From JAWSUT01 sp033549345 (GTDB lineage: Bacteria; Bacillota; Dethiobacteria; Dethiobacterales; Dethiobacteraceae): a DNA stretch of 64,000 nucleotides. The DNA is taken from NCBI GenBank assembly GCA_033549345.1, contig JAWSUT010000013.1:1-64000 (forward strand). Reading direction: 5' to 3'. Both the position numbers and the translations under genes were made by a program. Positions 32,557 through 40,808 of the stretch are shown here, in pieces; position 1 is the first letter of the stretch; the number at the start of each line of letters is the position of its first letter. The notes beneath the pieces were generated by a model. That model was given only the letters and a program-made list of their open reading frames with translations, ran no database searches and had not been told where the DNA came from.

Positions 32557-33213
32557 ATGCAGCGCAGTGAGTTTCAGAAATCACTGGAAGGACTTCAGCA
32601 GGATATTTTAAAAATGGGCAGCCTGGTAGAGGAAAACATTGCCAGGTCTGTGGAATCACTGGCCCGGCAGGATATGCAGCTGGCAGAAAAAGTGTTTCTT
32701 GTTGAAAAGAACATTGACAAAATGGAGCTGGAAATTGAGGAGACCTGCCTGAGGCTGATTGCCACCCAGCAGCCGATGGCAAAGGACTTAAGAAAAATAG
32801 CGTCTGCTTTCAAGATTATTACTGATCTTGAACGGATGGGTGACTACTCGGTGGATATTGCCAAAGTCACCCGGAGAATCGGGGATGATCCGCTAATTAA
32901 GCCGCTTATTGATTTACCGCATATGGCACGCATGGTAGAAGATATGGCAAAAAATTCTTTGGATGCTTATGTTTCCGAAGATATAGAACTGGCAGAAAAG
33001 GTGGGCAAAGCGGATGATGATGTGGACGCCCTGCATAAGCAGATATTCAGGGAGCTGTTGGTGTTAATGATGGAAAATCCGCGCACCATCAGCCAGGCTA
33101 CGCACCTGCTGTTTGTTAGCCGTTCGCTGGAAAGGATTGCCGATCATGCGACCAATATCAGTGAGAGTGTCATCTACCTTGTCAGCGGCAGGCGCGTTGA
33201 TCTAAATGAATAA
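32557..33213 (+). CDS. phoU: Phosphate transport regulator PhoU
   Basis: Links Pst activity to the PhoR/PhoP sensor pair and prevents excess phosphate uptake. The 218-residue protein is two repeated three-helix bundles, with the metal-binding ERMGDYSVDIAK and ERIADHATNISE motifs (about 91-102 and 191-202). It is the last gene of the pst operon before the phoPR promoter. ATG 32557 has a GGGGAGA site. Confidence 0.93.
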   Translation: MQRSEFQKSLEGLQQDILKMGSLVEENIARSVESLARQDMQLAEKVFLVEKNIDKMELEIEETCLRLIATQQPMAKDLRKIASAFKIITDLERMGDYSVDIAKVTRRIGDDPLIKPLIDLPHMARMVEDMAKNSLDAYVSEDIELAEKVGKADDDVDALHKQIFRELLVLMMENPRTISQATHLLFVSRSLERIADHATNISESVIYLVSGRRVDLNE

Positions 33214-33236
33214 TATTTCTTGGTTTACACACCGAG

Positions 33237-33265
33237 TTGTCTGTTGGAGTAAATCCAGGTAAAAT
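33237..33265 (+). promoter_or_regulatory. Promoter of phoPR
   Basis: TTGTCT (33237-33242), 17-base spacer, TAAAAT (33260-33265), 27 bases before the TTG start of phoP. No TTAACA boxes are seen here, so autoregulation is not evident. Confidence 0.55.
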
Positions 33266-33291
33266 AGAGTCAGATAAGCGAGGTGGTTTGT

Positions 33292-33999
33292 TTGCCGCTG
33301 ATACTGGTTGTTGATGACGAAGAATCAATCCTGGAACTGATTACGTTTAACCTGGAGAAAGAAGGATTCCGGGTGTCGACCGCTGTAGACGGGCAGGAAG
33401 CGTTGCAGAAAGTGGCGGCAAATAAACCGGATCTGATTGTCCTGGACTGGATGCTTCCGGGCATAGACGGCCTGGAAGTATGCCGCCGTATCCGGAAAGA
33501 TCCGGCAACGTCGGACATTCCAGTCATTATGCTCACGGCCCGCGGTGAAGAAGTGGATATCATTCTCGGGTTGGAACTGGGTGCAAACGACTATGTCACA
33601 AAACCTTTTTCACCACGCCAGCTGGCGGCGCGTGTCAAAGCGCAGCTGCGGGCGCAGACAACAAACTCCCGGCCGGAAAAAGAAAGCTCCGGAGTGGTGA
33701 GGCAGGGAACCCTTGTTTTGGATGCCGACCGGTATTTAGTTGAGAAGGACGGAGTTGTGATTGAAATGCCTCCTAAAGAATTTGAGCTCCTTCTTTTGCT
33801 GGCCTCGAACCCGGGTCGCGTATACCGGCGTGAAGAAATTCTGGATAAAGTATGGGGGTATGATTACCCCGCTGATACCCGTACTGTTGATGTGCATATC
33901 CGGCATCTGCGCCAGAAACTTGAAGACGACGCCAACCTGCCGCAGCTTTTGCAGACCGTGCGGGGTGTCGGCTACAGATTCAGGGAGCTGCGCCGATGA
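33292..33999 (+). CDS. phoP: PhoP/PhoB-type response regulator
   Basis: DNA-binding response regulator of 235 residues. TTG 33292 lies six bases after GCGAGGTGG; earlier in-frame GTG lies within that site. The receiver has acidic DDEE (about 7-10), phosphoacceptor in VLDWMLPG (about 51), and KP in VTKPFSPRQL; the C-terminal winged helix has RTVDVHIRHLRQKLED. The adjacent sensor and pst operon with Pho boxes identify it as the phosphate regulator. Stop overlaps phoR by four bases. Confidence 0.92.
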   Translation: MPLILVVDDEESILELITFNLEKEGFRVSTAVDGQEALQKVAANKPDLIVLDWMLPGIDGLEVCRRIRKDPATSDIPVIMLTARGEEVDIILGLELGANDYVTKPFSPRQLAARVKAQLRAQTTNSRPEKESSGVVRQGTLVLDADRYLVEKDGVVIEMPPKEFELLLLLASNPGRVYRREEILDKVWGYDYPADTRTVDVHIRHLRQKLEDDANLPQLLQTVRGVGYRFRELRR

Positions 34000-35771
34000 A
34001 AAGTATCCGAACGAAGCTGTTTGCCACATATGCGGCGCTGCTTATTTTAACCATTGTTGTTCTGGGAGCCGGATTTACCTGGTTTATCAGAGGGTTTTAC
34101 ATTGATACTCTTCGCGAACGTCTGGCGGAGGAAGCCCGTGTTACCGGAGAACTGCTCAGGCCGTATGTAACGACTGCGCCAACGAAGGACCAGATTGCCC
34201 GAATTGATGGATTCATCAGTGCACTGGGGGAAAACATCAATGCCCGGATTACACTGGTGGCAACAGACGGAGTTGTGCTGGGTGATTCGGCTGAAAACGC
34301 AGCCCTAATGGACAACCACCTTACCCGGCCGGAAATCCGCGCCGCTGTAGGGGATGCCGCAGGGAGTGCCATTCGTTATTCCCGCACCGTTAATGAAAAT
34401 ATGCTCTATGTTGCCGTATCTCTGACTGAAAACGGCCAGAATACAGGATATTTGCGCCTGGCCCTGCCCCTTGCCCGACTAAACTCTGCGCTGCGCCGCG
34501 TCCAACTGGGGCTGATGGCGGGGCTCTTTTTGGTGCTGCTTCTGGTCCTTGCCATCAGTTTAAAACTCTCCGGCGGCCTAACGCGTCCGCTGGAGCAGAT
34601 GGCCGAAGTGGCGGAACGGATAGCGGCAGGTGAGCTCAAAAGCCGGATTTATCTGCGAAACAGGGATGAAACAGGTACATTGGCCACGGCGATTAACCGG
34701 ATGGCCGAGTCGCTTGAAGAACAGGTGCGTCATATAACGGAGAGCCGTGATCAGCTGGAATCCGTATTGTCTACCATGGTGGAGGGAGTACTTGTTTTTG
34801 ATGCCGATGGCCGGGCCGTTATGGCCAATCCCGCAGCAGAGCAAATGTTGGGGTTACAAAAAACCAACTGGCAGGGCAGAAGGGTTCTGGAAATTGTTCG
34901 TAACACTGAGCTCCATGAAAAAATTTTAATGACCGGCCGGGACAGGGTATTTCTTGAACATGAGATTATCACCGGCTTTCCGGACAAAAAGGTACTCATG
35001 GTCACCCTTGTCCCTGTCAGTCCCGCCGTATCGGAAGTAAGAGGTGTGCTGGCTGTCTTTCATGATGTAACCAGGCTAAGGACTCTGGAAGCAATGAGAG
35101 CTGATTTTGCTGCCAATGTTTCCCATGAACTGCGCACACCACTGACGGCGATTCAGGGCTTTGCTGAAACGCTGCTTGACGGTGCATATAAAGAAGAGGA
35201 GTCAGCCAGACGCTTTGCAGAAATTATTCACCGTGAAGCAAAGCGGCTAAACAGTCTTATTGAAGATGTTTTGAAATTATCTCAGATTGAGAGCGGCAAA
35301 ACCACCATAAATCTGCAGCCGGTGGAGGTGGAAATGCTGGTGGCTGATGTGATGGAAAGAATCGGCGACAGGACAAAGGGGCATAAAGTTAAAATCAAAA
35401 CGGCCCAAATGCTGCCGCCTGTTTTAGGAGACAGAGGCCTTCTCGGGCAGGCTTTATACAATTTGGTGGAAAACGCCGCAAAATATACACACCAGGGGGG
35501 CACCATCACAGTTCTTGCCGACAACAGCGACGGCTATATCCGTCTGAGTGTGTCAGACAACGGAATCGGAATCCCGGACGAAGCAAAAGAAAGAATTTTT
35601 GAGCGCTTTTACCGCGTTGAGCGGGCCCGTTCACGCCGTTTGGGCGGCACAGGCCTCGGACTGGCCATTGTCAAACACATTGTCGAGGCACACCGGGGAA
35701 AGCTGGAGCTGGAGAGTGAAGAGGGAAAAGGGACCCGTGTCAGCATGTATCTCCCCATCGCCGATTTATGA
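33996..35771 (+). CDS. phoR: PhoR-type sensor histidine kinase
   Basis: Membrane kinase of 591 residues: first helix at about 10-32, an extracytosolic domain (about 33-165), second helix (about 170-190), HAMP (about 190-243), PAS (about 250-350), then HisKA with phosphoacceptor His in NVSHELRTPLTAIQGFAE (about 374) and HATPase motifs NLVENAAKY, DNGIGIPDE and GLGLAIVKHIVE. It should phosphorylate PhoP when phosphate is low, controlled by PhoU and Pst. The four-base overlap with phoP implies coupling. Confidence 0.92.
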   Translation: MKSIRTKLFATYAALLILTIVVLGAGFTWFIRGFYIDTLRERLAEEARVTGELLRPYVTTAPTKDQIARIDGFISALGENINARITLVATDGVVLGDSAENAALMDNHLTRPEIRAAVGDAAGSAIRYSRTVNENMLYVAVSLTENGQNTGYLRLALPLARLNSALRRVQLGLMAGLFLVLLLVLAISLKLSGGLTRPLEQMAEVAERIAAGELKSRIYLRNRDETGTLATAINRMAESLEEQVRHITESRDQLESVLSTMVEGVLVFDADGRAVMANPAAEQMLGLQKTNWQGRRVLEIVRNTELHEKILMTGRDRVFLEHEIITGFPDKKVLMVTLVPVSPAVSEVRGVLAVFHDVTRLRTLEAMRADFAANVSHELRTPLTAIQGFAETLLDGAYKEEESARRFAEIIHREAKRLNSLIEDVLKLSQIESGKTTINLQPVEVEMLVADVMERIGDRTKGHKVKIKTAQMLPPVLGDRGLLGQALYNLVENAAKYTHQGGTITVLADNSDGYIRLSVSDNGIGIPDEAKERIFERFYRVERARSRRLGGTGLGLAIVKHIVEAHRGKLELESEEGKGTRVSMYLPIADL

Positions 35772-35829
35772 AATCAGATATTGCACAATGAAAATTCCAC
35801 AATGCGAAAGTGAATTCCAAAAAAAGTTC

Positions 35830-35858
35830 TTGCAATTCCCCCGGCTGGGCTTTATAAT
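35830..35858 (+). promoter_or_regulatory. Promoter of the ANTAR regulator gene
   Basis: TTGCAA (35830-35835), 17-base spacer and a perfect TATAAT (35853-35858). The start would be near 35865, leaving about 100 bases of leader that folds into hairpins described separately. Confidence 0.75.
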
Positions 35859-35878
35859 AAAGTCAAGTAAATTAAACA

Positions 35879-35907
35879 GGTACAACGATGTACCAGGCAG
35901 CGGCGCC
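35879..35907 (+). promoter_or_regulatory. Two-hexaloop ANTAR RNA site in the regulator's own leader
   Basis: GGTAC-AACGAT-GTACC (35879-35894) and GGC-AGCGGC-GCC (35896-35907), separated by one A. Both loops have six bases with A at position 1 and G at position 4, which is the known ANTAR-binding signature. The second hairpin uses bases that also form the 5' strand of the terminator at 35902-35952, so the two folds exclude each other. This is the classical antitermination plan. Confidence 0.7.
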
Positions 35908-35952
35908 ATTTTCAGGGGATTTCTCTGTATACAGGCGTCATTTATTTTTTTA
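35902..35952 (+). terminator. Leader terminator of the ANTAR gene
   Basis: GGCGCC (35902-35907) pairs with GGCGTC (35934-35939, one G-T) and is followed by ATTTATTTTTTTA. It shares bases with the second ANTAR hairpin. Confidence 0.6.
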
Positions 35953-35967
35953 GGGGGGGGGTTGCCT

Positions 35968-36528
35968 ATGAGTGGCATACGGATTGTAGTTAGTGCCGGG
36001 TCCAGCGGTATACGTAATAAAATTAGCTCTGTACTTGCCACGGCAGGCAATCTGATTATCGGAGAGACGGACAACGGCCCGGGCGCACTCCGGCTTATCC
36101 AGTCGCTGCAACCAGATGTGGCAATAATTGATATTGATTCATCGCAGGGCATGTCGGCGGCCAAGATGCTGGAAGAAGACGGCCAAATTGGCCTGGTGCT
36201 GATTGGGACGCATCCGCGCAGGGAACACAATGCACCTGTTGTTTCCGGGCAGATTCAAAAACCTGTTCATGATGCGGCACTACTCACCGCGGTAGACTTT
36301 GCCGCCGCCGGCCAGACACGGCTGCGTAAAATGGCGGACGAACTGGCAAAGCTAAAAGATACACTGGAGACCAGAAAGCTGGTGGAAAAAGCGAAGGGAA
36401 TCCTGATGGATACCCTGTCAATCGGAGAAGCCGAGGCGTATAAGCGGATTCAGCAACAGAGTATGAATAAACGGGTGGCACTGCGGAGAATTGCGGAAGC
36501 AATTATTACCGCTCATGAATTCAGATAA
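35968..36528 (+). CDS. ANTAR-domain response regulator (antiterminator)
   Basis: RNA-binding response regulator of 186 residues: a receiver (about 1-115), with the likely phosphoacceptor in VAIIDIDSSQ (about 52), a coiled segment (about 116-135), and the C-terminal ANTAR domain with LVEKAKGILMDTLSIGEAEAYKRIQQQSMNKRVALRRIAEAII-type helices. ATG 35968 lies after an unusually long run of nine Gs (35953-35961) as its ribosome site. No partner kinase is beside it; phoR belongs to phoP. Genes downstream are glnA, glnK and amt, so it likely controls nitrogen assimilation by antitermination. The sensing input is not visible. Confidence 0.82.
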   Translation: MSGIRIVVSAGSSGIRNKISSVLATAGNLIIGETDNGPGALRLIQSLQPDVAIIDIDSSQGMSAAKMLEEDGQIGLVLIGTHPRREHNAPVVSGQIQKPVHDAALLTAVDFAAAGQTRLRKMADELAKLKDTLETRKLVEKAKGILMDTLSIGEAEAYKRIQQQSMNKRVALRRIAEAIITAHEFR

Positions 36529-36555
36529 CCAAAAAGATAACTGAATATTTATTGT

Positions 36556-36610
36556 GGGCAATGGCGCCCCGGGGAGCTACCTTTCACCCCAGGGGTGTTT
36601 TTTGTTTTTT
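36556..36610 (+). promoter_or_regulatory. glnA leader: ANTAR-like hexaloop hairpin and terminator
   Basis: GGGC-AATGGC-GCCC (36556-36569) is a hexaloop with A1 and G4. CACCC-CAG-GGGTG (36585-36597) followed by TTTTTTGTTTTTT (36598-36610) is a terminator before glnA. I do not find a clean second A1/G4 hairpin; alternative pairing of GGGG (36571-36574) with CCCC (36587-36590) could serve as an antiterminator. Location right after the ANTAR gene strengthens the case. Confidence 0.55.
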
Positions 36611-36644
36611 GGTAAAAAATATATGTAAGGAGTTGACAGTAACA

Positions 36645-37973
36645 ATGACGATGACCAAGCAGGATGTAATCAGTAAGGCTAAAGAGGCCAATGTCAAGTT
36701 CATCCGCCTCCAGTTTACAGATATCTTCGGGGTGCTAAAGAATGTTGCTATCCCTGTTGAACAACTGGAAAAAGCGCTGGACGGGGAGTTAATGTTTGAC
36801 GGCTCATCGATTGACGGATTTGTGCGGATTGAAGAGTCGGACCAATACCTGAGACCGGATCCAAACACATTTACGGTGTTTCCGTGGCGTCCCCGTGACG
36901 GCAGTGTGGCCCGCTTAATCTGTGATGTGTATACTCCTGACGGTGAGCCGTTTGCCGGGTGCCCCCGCTGCACACTGCAGAAGGTACTGGAAGAGGCAAA
37001 AGATATGGGCTACACATTAAATGCGGGCCCGGAAGCGGAATTTTTCCTCTTCCACACAGATGAAAACGGCCGTCCGACAACAACAACACACGATCTGGGT
37101 GGGTACTTCGACCTTTCACCGGTAGACCTTGGCGAAAATGCCCGGCGTGATATGGTGATGACGCTGCAGGAAATGGGATTTGAAATTGAGGCATCTCACC
37201 ATGAAGTGGCTGAAGGTCAGCATGAAATTGACTTTAAATATGACGAAGCACTGGCTACCGCCGACAAACTGGTGACGTTTAAGTTTGTTGTTCGCAGCAT
37301 CGCCCAGCGCCACGGTCTGCATGCATCATTTATGCCTAAACCCATTTTTGGTATTAACGGTTCGGGGATGCATACGCATCAGTCTCTCTTTAAAAATGGG
37401 GAGAACATCTTCTATGATCCCAAAGACCCCAAACAGTTAAGTGAAACCGCTTATCACTATATCGGTGGGCTCCTTAAGCATGCTCCCGCATTTACAGCCA
37501 TTACTAACCCCACCGTAAATTCGTATAAGCGTCTTGTCCCCGGTTATGAAGCGCCGGTATACCTGGCCTGGTCGGAAAAGAACCGTTCTCCCCTGATTCG
37601 GATTCCTGCCCGCCGCGGCGTCGGTACACGGGTGGAAGTTCGTTCCCCGGATCCCTCTGCCAACCCCTACCTGGCGCTGGCAGTTATGCTTAAAGCCGGG
37701 CTGGACGGAATTAAGAACAAAATTCAGGCTCCTGCAGCCGTTGATAGGAACATCTATCAACTGACTGAGGTTGAACGCAAAGAAATGGGTATCGGCAGCC
37801 TTCCCGGCTCACTGCAAGATGCTCTGAGGGAACTGGAAAATAACGTTGTTATACAGGAAGCGCTGGGTCAGCATACCTTTGAACGCTTTATCGAGGCTAA
37901 GCGCATAGAATTCCAAAGCTATAAAATGGCTGTCCACCAGTGGGAACTCGATCATTACCTTGCAAAAGTATAA
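36645..37973 (+). CDS. glnA: Glutamine synthetase, type I
   Basis: Makes glutamine from glutamate, ammonia and ATP in the cytosol. The frame is open upstream, but ATG 36645 (or 36651) with AAGGAG at 36627 is the right start; 442 residues, typical of the GSI-alpha class of Firmicutes. Metal and substrate motifs: NAGPEAEFFLF (about 126-136), GINGSGMHTH (about 237-246) and NRSPLIRIPARRG (about 310-322). The NIYQLTEVERKE segment replaces the adenylylation loop of the enteric type, so control is probably by feedback and leader antitermination rather than by adenylylation. Confidence 0.95.
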   Translation: MTMTKQDVISKAKEANVKFIRLQFTDIFGVLKNVAIPVEQLEKALDGELMFDGSSIDGFVRIEESDQYLRPDPNTFTVFPWRPRDGSVARLICDVYTPDGEPFAGCPRCTLQKVLEEAKDMGYTLNAGPEAEFFLFHTDENGRPTTTTHDLGGYFDLSPVDLGENARRDMVMTLQEMGFEIEASHHEVAEGQHEIDFKYDEALATADKLVTFKFVVRSIAQRHGLHASFMPKPIFGINGSGMHTHQSLFKNGENIFYDPKDPKQLSETAYHYIGGLLKHAPAFTAITNPTVNSYKRLVPGYEAPVYLAWSEKNRSPLIRIPARRGVGTRVEVRSPDPSANPYLALAVMLKAGLDGIKNKIQAPAAVDRNIYQLTEVERKEMGIGSLPGSLQDALRELENNVVIQEALGQHTFERFIEAKRIEFQSYKMAVHQWELDHYLAKV

Positions 37974-37998
37974 CGTTTACCACAGAACAACGATGAAC

Positions 37999-38070
37999 GG
38001 ACATTGAGGTCCTCCCGGCGAAGGAGCAGGAAAGTCTTGCACTTTCCATCCTTCGCCTTTTTTTCTTTTT
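37999..38070 (+). promoter_or_regulatory. glnK leader: ANTAR-like hairpin and terminator
   Basis: GGAC-ATTGAG-GTCC (37999-38012) is a hexaloop with A1 and G4. It is followed by the stem GGCGAAGGA (38017-38025) with TCCTTCGCC (38049-38057), an inner GGAAAGT/ACTTTCC pairing and TTTTTTTCTTTTT. The second hexaloop is not clear: TCC-CGGCGAA-GGA has seven loop bases. The same unit occurs before amt. Confidence 0.6.
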
Positions 38071-38100
38071 AGATTAGCCGGAGACAAAGGAGGTGGGAGC

Positions 38101-38439
38101 ATGAAAAAGATAACCTGCATCATCCGGCCGGGCCGATTTGAAGCAGTGAAGGAAAGGCTGGGCCGGGACGGTATTAATGGGATGACTGCCACCCATGTGA
38201 CCGGCTGCGGCCTGCAAAAAGGAAGTACTGCGCAGTATCGTGGCACTTTGTATGAAGTGAACTTACTGCCTAAGGTCAAGCTTGAACTAGTGGTAGCGGA
38301 AGATATGGTTGAAGGAATTGTTGATGCCATTCTTGCCGAGGCAAAAACAGGAGAAATCGGCGACGGTAAAATTTTTATCACCCCGGTTGAAGATGTAATT
38401 CGTATCCGAACTGGTGAACGGGGTACAGATGCGCTCTGA
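38101..38439 (+). CDS. glnK: PII signal protein (GlnK-like), copy 1
   Basis: A 112-residue PII protein that senses 2-oxoglutarate and ATP/ADP and usually binds AmtB. The T-loop region CGLQKGSTAQYRGTLYEV contains the Tyr found at position 51 in this family, and the B-loop reads KTGEIGDGKIFI. ATG 38101 has an AAGGAGGTGGGAGC site. It is separated from glnA by an attenuator-like leader and is followed by amt. A close second copy follows amt (about 85 percent alike by eye). Confidence 0.93.
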   Translation: MKKITCIIRPGRFEAVKERLGRDGINGMTATHVTGCGLQKGSTAQYRGTLYEVNLLPKVKLELVVAEDMVEGIVDAILAEAKTGEIGDGKIFITPVEDVIRIRTGERGTDAL

Positions 38440-38455
38440 CAGAAATAATGAAGAC

Positions 38456-38520
38456 GGACATGGGTGTCCTCCCTGGCGAAGGTGTTTAAGCCGATACGGC
38501 TTTTCCCTTCGCCTTTTTTA
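38456..38520 (+). promoter_or_regulatory. amt leader: ANTAR-like hairpin and terminator
   Basis: GGAC-ATGGGT-GTCC (38456-38469) has a six-base loop with A1 and G4. GGCGAAGG (38475-38482) pairs with CCTTCGCC (38506-38513), with an AAGCCG/CGGCTT inner stem and TTTTTTTA after it. The order and spacing match the glnK leader, so the unit appears duplicated. A second clean hexaloop is missing. Confidence 0.6.
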
Positions 38521-38554
38521 TTAACTAAATCCATTATACGAGGAGGAGTAAAGA

Positions 38555-39802
38555 ATGAACGAACTTGCAGTAGCTATTAACACAATGTGGGTTTTGCTGG
38601 CAGCATTTTTGGTCTTTTTCATGCAGGCAGGCTTTGCCATGGTAGAGGCCGGTTTCACGCGGGCCAAAAATGCGGGTAACATCATTATGAAGAATATGAT
38701 GGACTTTGCCTGTGGTAGTATTATTTACTGGGCAGTGGGTTTTGCATTTATGTTCGGTGTAACAAAAGGCGGATTCATCGGGGTTAGCGGTTTCTTTGTG
38801 GCAGACACATTTGAGCATTTGGGACTGGATATTCCCATCACCGCATTCCTCATTTTCCAGACGGTGTTTGCTGCAACGGCGGCGACAATTGTCTCGGGAG
38901 CAATGGCCGAACGGACTAAGTTTATTTCGTATCTGATGTACTCAGTGGTAATCAGTGCGGTAATCTACCCTGTTGTCGGGCATTGGGGCTGGGGCGGCGG
39001 CTGGCTTAGCGAGATAGGCTTTATTGATTTTGCCGGTTCCACCATTGTTCACTCCGTAGGGGGGTGGGCCGCTTTGGTCGGCGCGGCCGTACTGGGACCG
39101 CGAATCGGTAAGTTCGGCAGCGACGGTAAAGCAAACGCAATTCCGGGACATAACATTACACTGGGTGCACTTGGTGTGTTTATTCTCTGGTTTGGCTGGT
39201 TTGGCTTTAACCCGGGCAGTACGATTTCCGGACTTGATCTGTCCATTGCCCATATCGCCGTCACCACCAACCTTTCCGCTGCCGCCGGAGCACTACTGGC
39301 AATGAGTTTTTCCTGGGTACGCTATGGGAAGCCTGATGTCAGTCTGACATTAAACGGTGCGCTGGCCGGCCTGGTGGGGATCACCGCCGGTACAGCCGCT
39401 GTGGACTTTGTGGGCGCGCTGCTGATTGGAGCCGGTGCCGGAGTCCTGATTATCCTGGCCGTTGAATTTATTGAGAAAGTACTCCATGTGGATGACCCTG
39501 TGGGTGCAGTAGCGGTACACGGCGTCTGCGGTGCGTATGGCACCGTGATGGTTGGCCTGTTTGCCACAGACGGCGGCTTGTTTTACGGCGGCGGTACAGC
39601 ACTCTTGGGTGTGCAGGCTCTGGGCGTACTGGCAGTGGCTGCCTGGACCATGTCAACAGCATATATCCTGTTTAAGCTGATCAGTGTGACCGTTGGCCTG
39701 CGTGTAAACGCCACAGAAGAAGAAGAGGGCCTGGATGCGGGAGAGCACGGGATGGAAGCCTATGCCGACTTTGCCAAGCGCAATGTCCCCCAGGTTCACT
39801 AA
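38555..39802 (+). CDS. amt: Ammonium transporter Amt
   Basis: Channel for ammonium uptake, 415 residues, 11 predicted membrane helices. Family hallmarks include AGFAMVEAGFTRAKNAGNI near 28-46, DFAGSTIVHSVGGWAAL near 158-174 and WFGWFGFNPGS near 213-223. The C-terminal cytosolic tail of about 30 residues can bind PII. It lies between two glnK genes, which suits direct PII gating. ATG 38555 follows GAGGAGG. Confidence 0.95.
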   Translation: MNELAVAINTMWVLLAAFLVFFMQAGFAMVEAGFTRAKNAGNIIMKNMMDFACGSIIYWAVGFAFMFGVTKGGFIGVSGFFVADTFEHLGLDIPITAFLIFQTVFAATAATIVSGAMAERTKFISYLMYSVVISAVIYPVVGHWGWGGGWLSEIGFIDFAGSTIVHSVGGWAALVGAAVLGPRIGKFGSDGKANAIPGHNITLGALGVFILWFGWFGFNPGSTISGLDLSIAHIAVTTNLSAAAGALLAMSFSWVRYGKPDVSLTLNGALAGLVGITAGTAAVDFVGALLIGAGAGVLIILAVEFIEKVLHVDDPVGAVAVHGVCGAYGTVMVGLFATDGGLFYGGGTALLGVQALGVLAVAAWTMSTAYILFKLISVTVGLRVNATEEEEGLDAGEHGMEAYADFAKRNVPQVH

Positions 39803-39820
39803 AAGGGAGGAGGCAAATAT

Positions 39821-40159
39821 ATGAAAAAAATAACCTGTATTATTCGGCCGGCAAAGCTGGAAGCGGTGAAAGAGCGGCTGGGACGCGATGGTATTTGTGG
39901 CATGACTGTGACCCATGTAACCGGATGCGGCCTGCAAAAAGGGAGCACCGCGCAGTATCGGGGAAACCTTTATGAAGTAAATTTGCTACCAAAGGTTAAA
40001 ATTGAACTTGTTGTGGCAGATGAGATGACAGAAAAAATCATCGCATCGGTTTCTGCGGAAGCAAAAACCGGTGAAATCGGTGATGGTAAAATCTTTATCT
40101 CACCGGTGGAGGAAACGATTCGCATCCGTACCGGTGAAAGAGGCAGCACAGCTGTATAG
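39821..40159 (+). CDS. glnK: PII signal protein (GlnK-like), copy 2
   Basis: A second 112-residue PII protein, with the same Tyr-containing T-loop (LQKGSTAQYRGNLYEV) and GEIGDGKIFI B-loop. It has no leader hairpins and starts 18 bases after amt with a GGGAGGAGG site, so it is likely cotranscribed with amt. Having one copy before and one after amt suggests recent duplication along with the leader unit. They may form mixed trimers. Confidence 0.93.
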   Translation: MKKITCIIRPAKLEAVKERLGRDGICGMTVTHVTGCGLQKGSTAQYRGNLYEVNLLPKVKIELVVADEMTEKIIASVSAEAKTGEIGDGKIFISPVEETIRIRTGERGSTAV

Positions 40160-40167
40160 CAAAAAAA

Positions 40168-40200
40168 GAGCAAACCCCCGGGAGGTTTGCTCTTTTTTTT
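40168..40200 (+). terminator. Intrinsic terminator between glnK and the rubredoxin gene
   Basis: GAGCAAACC-CCCGGGA-GGTTTGCTC is a nine-pair stem followed by eight Ts. The reverse also has a T run, so it serves both convergent genes. Confidence 0.88.
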
Positions 40201-40357
40201 ATTCTTTTTCAAACATATCTTTGCCAACTCCGCATTCAGGACAAACCCAGTCTTCAGGCAGGTCTTCAAAAGCAGTACCGGGAGAAACGCCGTTATCGGG
40301 GTCACCTTCCTCGGGATTGTAAACATATCCACATACTGTGCAAACCCATTTTTCCAT
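40199..40357 (-). CDS. rub: Rubredoxin
   Basis: A 52-residue iron protein that carries single electrons, common in anaerobes for oxidative-stress enzymes. The four Fe ligands are in CTVCGY (Cys 6 and 9) and CPECGVGKDMFE (Cys 39 and 42), in the standard 52-54 residue length with PEEGDPDNGV and PGTAFEDLPEDW. It begins with ATG 40357 after a TAAGGAGGATAC site. The stop lies inside the shared T run of the glnK terminator. Confidence 0.95.
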   Translation of the reverse strand: MEKWVCTVCGYVYNPEEGDPDNGVSPGTAFEDLPEDWVCPECGVGKDMFEKE

Positions 40358-40524
40358 TTTGTATCCTCCTTATCGAATGAGAAATAAGGCGATTTGCCTC
40401 TATTCATCATATCAGCATTCATATTCATTAACAATGAATAAAATGTGAAAAGATGTTCACCTTTCTTTTCCTGCCGATACCGTATATAATTAACATAAAT
40501 GACTGATTTGATGCGGGGTGTACC

Positions 40525-40677
40525 ATGTTTCGCAACCTGGCGGTAGCTGTTTTTCTTATCCCCAAACTTGTGGTATGGCCCCTGATCTGGTACTGGCGCT
40601 GCCGCAGGAATAAAGAGTGTTCAAAAAACGATACAGTGCTGCAGGCAACCACTGATCAGAAAGTACCTGTCAAATAG
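40525..40677 (+). CDS. Small membrane protein, unknown
   Basis: A 50-residue frame from ATG 40525 after GCGGGGTG to TAG 40677. The first 25 residues are hydrophobic (AVAVFLIPKLVVWPLIWYW), followed by a basic and polar tail with RCRRNKECSKND. It looks like a single-pass membrane peptide. No family is recognised, and the frame is short enough that chance is possible. Confidence 0.4.
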   Translation: MFRNLAVAVFLIPKLVVWPLIWYWRCRRNKECSKNDTVLQATTDQKVPVK

Positions 40678-40808
40678 GCGGGTATTTTTTTATCTGCGAT
40701 CTTTTCAAAAAGGAATACTATGGCAAATGTCGAAGTAGAAAAATATTCATAAGAACGTGTCATTCATTGCAGCATATCAAATCCCAGTTTTTAGACAGGA
40801 GATATCTG

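Noticed and set aside
35548..36528. Long upstream extension of the ANTAR frame
   Set aside because: It would overlap phoR and skip the promoter and leader; ATG 35968 is the true start by position and homology.
39803..39820. Possible ANTAR site before the second glnK
   Set aside because: Only 18 bases lie between amt and this gene; no hairpin fits.
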